Assembly (NCBI GenBank): GCA_021798675.1
Contig: JAJZGE010000119.1
Span: 1 to 6,302, forward strand
Length of the DNA: 6,302 nucleotides
DNA from: Pseudomonadota bacterium
GTDB lineage: Bacteria; Pseudomonadota; Gammaproteobacteria; Xanthomonadales; Rhodanobacteraceae
Reading direction: 5' to 3'
Below are positions 5,740-6,302 of the stretch, one piece after another. A model generated the notes under the pieces. The model saw only the letters and a program-made list of their open reading frames with translations. It searched no databases and was not told the DNA's origin. Within the stretch, counting starts at the first letter, position 1. The number at the start of each line of letters is the position of its first letter. A program made the translations under genes and the position numbers.

Positions 5740-6302
5740 CGAGGGCGTCCCCCGCAAACAGGTCGACCGCCTGCGGCTGGCGTGGCGGCGGGTTGAGGCC
5801 AAGGTGGCGCCAGGCGCGCGCGCTGGCCATGCGGCCGCGCGCGGTGCGCACCAGGTAACCCTGCTGGATCAGGTAGGGCTCGACCACGTCTTCCAGCGTG
5901 CCGCGGTCCTCGCTGAGCGCCGCGGCCAGCGACTCCACGCCCACCGGCCCGCCGTCGAAGCTCTCGATGATGGTGCCGAGCATGCGGCGATCCAGTTCGT
6001 CGAGGCCGTCGGGGTCGATCTTCAGCATGTCCAGCGCGGCCTGCGCCGCGGCCAGGTCGATCCGGCCTCCGGCGCGCACTTCGGCGTAGTCGCGCACGCG
6101 GCGCAGCAGGCGATTGGCGATGCGCGGCGTACCGCGCGAGCGGCGGGCGATTTCCTGCGCGCCGTCGATCTCACAGGCGATGCCCAGGATCTTCGCCGCG
6201 CGGCGCACGATCGCGGTGAGCTCGTCGACGGTGTAGAACTCCAGCCGCTGCACGATGCCGAAGCGGTCGCGCAGCGGCGCGGTGAGCATGCCCGCGCGGG
6301 TG
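5732..6302 (-). CDS. ruvB: Holliday junction branch-migration ATPase RuvB, C-terminal part (cut by window edge)
   Basis: RuvB is the hexameric AAA+ motor that with RuvA drives branch migration of Holliday junctions in the cytoplasm. The last 189 residues are present; the frame is open to the right edge, so the methionine at 6289 is internal. The fragment begins [16 protein letters not shown], which follows the sensor-1 region in RuvB. Next come a helical lid domain and the sensor-2 stretch [13 protein letters not shown] (56-68). The C-terminal winged-helix DNA-binding domain covers about 98-165 ([42 protein letters not shown] in part, [16 protein letters not shown]). The Walker A and B motifs lie outside the window. 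The stop codon is embedded in the start of ybgC. Downstream Tol genes in this orientation, and ruvC-ruvA upstream, would be the usual arrangement in this group. Confidence 0.97.
   Translation of the reverse strand, partial: TRAGMLTAPLRDRFGIVQRLEFYTVDELTAIVRRAAKILGIACEIDGAQEIARRSRGTPRIANRLLRRVRDYAEVRAGGRIDLAAAQAALDMLKIDPDGLDELDRRMLGTIIESFDGGPVGVESLAAALSEDRGTLEDVVEPYLIQQGYLVRTARGRMASARAWRHLGLNPPPRQPQAVDLFAGDALDG

Noticed and set aside
1..6302. A hidden novel system, mobile element, CRISPR array, tRNA or riboswitch
   Set aside because: The minus strand is filled by a well-known conserved gene cluster. I saw no terminal repeats, array-like direct repeats, cloverleaf pattern or transposase motif on either strand.

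Overview
The window is a stretch of chromosomal core genome from a high-GC gammaproteobacterium. The order ruvB - ybgC - tolQ - tolR - tolA - tolB - pal - cpoB - queE, the high GC, and protein features such as the DACLKQRVVYFDF stretch of Pal suggest the Xanthomonadales/Lysobacterales, probably a Rhodanobacter- or Dyella-like member. That placement rests on recalled family sequences, not on a search. Every real gene is on the minus strand, so the biological reading order runs from the right edge to the left edge.

Layout in the direction of transcription: the C-terminal half of ruvB (cut by the right edge) overlaps the start of ybgC by 8 bases. The Tol-Pal genes follow: tolQ, tolR (13-base gap), tolA (14-base overlap with tolR) and tolB (ATGA overlap with tolA). 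A 252-base gap separates tolB from pal. After that come pal, cpoB (3-base gap) and the first ~85 codons of queE, cut by the left edge. The tolB-pal gap is the only sizeable non-coding stretch and no gene-free stretch exceeds 300 bases. It holds a dyad, two short hairpins, a weak promoter-like pair and a good ribosome binding site for pal.

The genes work together as the trans-envelope Tol-Pal machine. TolQ and TolR form the proton-driven inner-membrane motor, and TolA is the periplasm-spanning arm. TolB is the periplasmic propeller, Pal is the peptidoglycan-binding outer-membrane lipoprotein, and CpoB links constriction to peptidoglycan synthesis. YbgC is the acyl-CoA thioesterase that usually travels with this operon. 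RuvB (Holliday-junction branch migration) and QueE (7-deazaguanine/queuosine synthesis) are conserved neighbours with unrelated functions.

The key residues of the motor and of Pal are intact, and I see no frameshift, mobile element, CRISPR array or RNA gene. I found no new system. The second-look items are the non-coding tolB-pal gap, the cysteine pairs in Pal and TolA, and the short proline-rich TolA.
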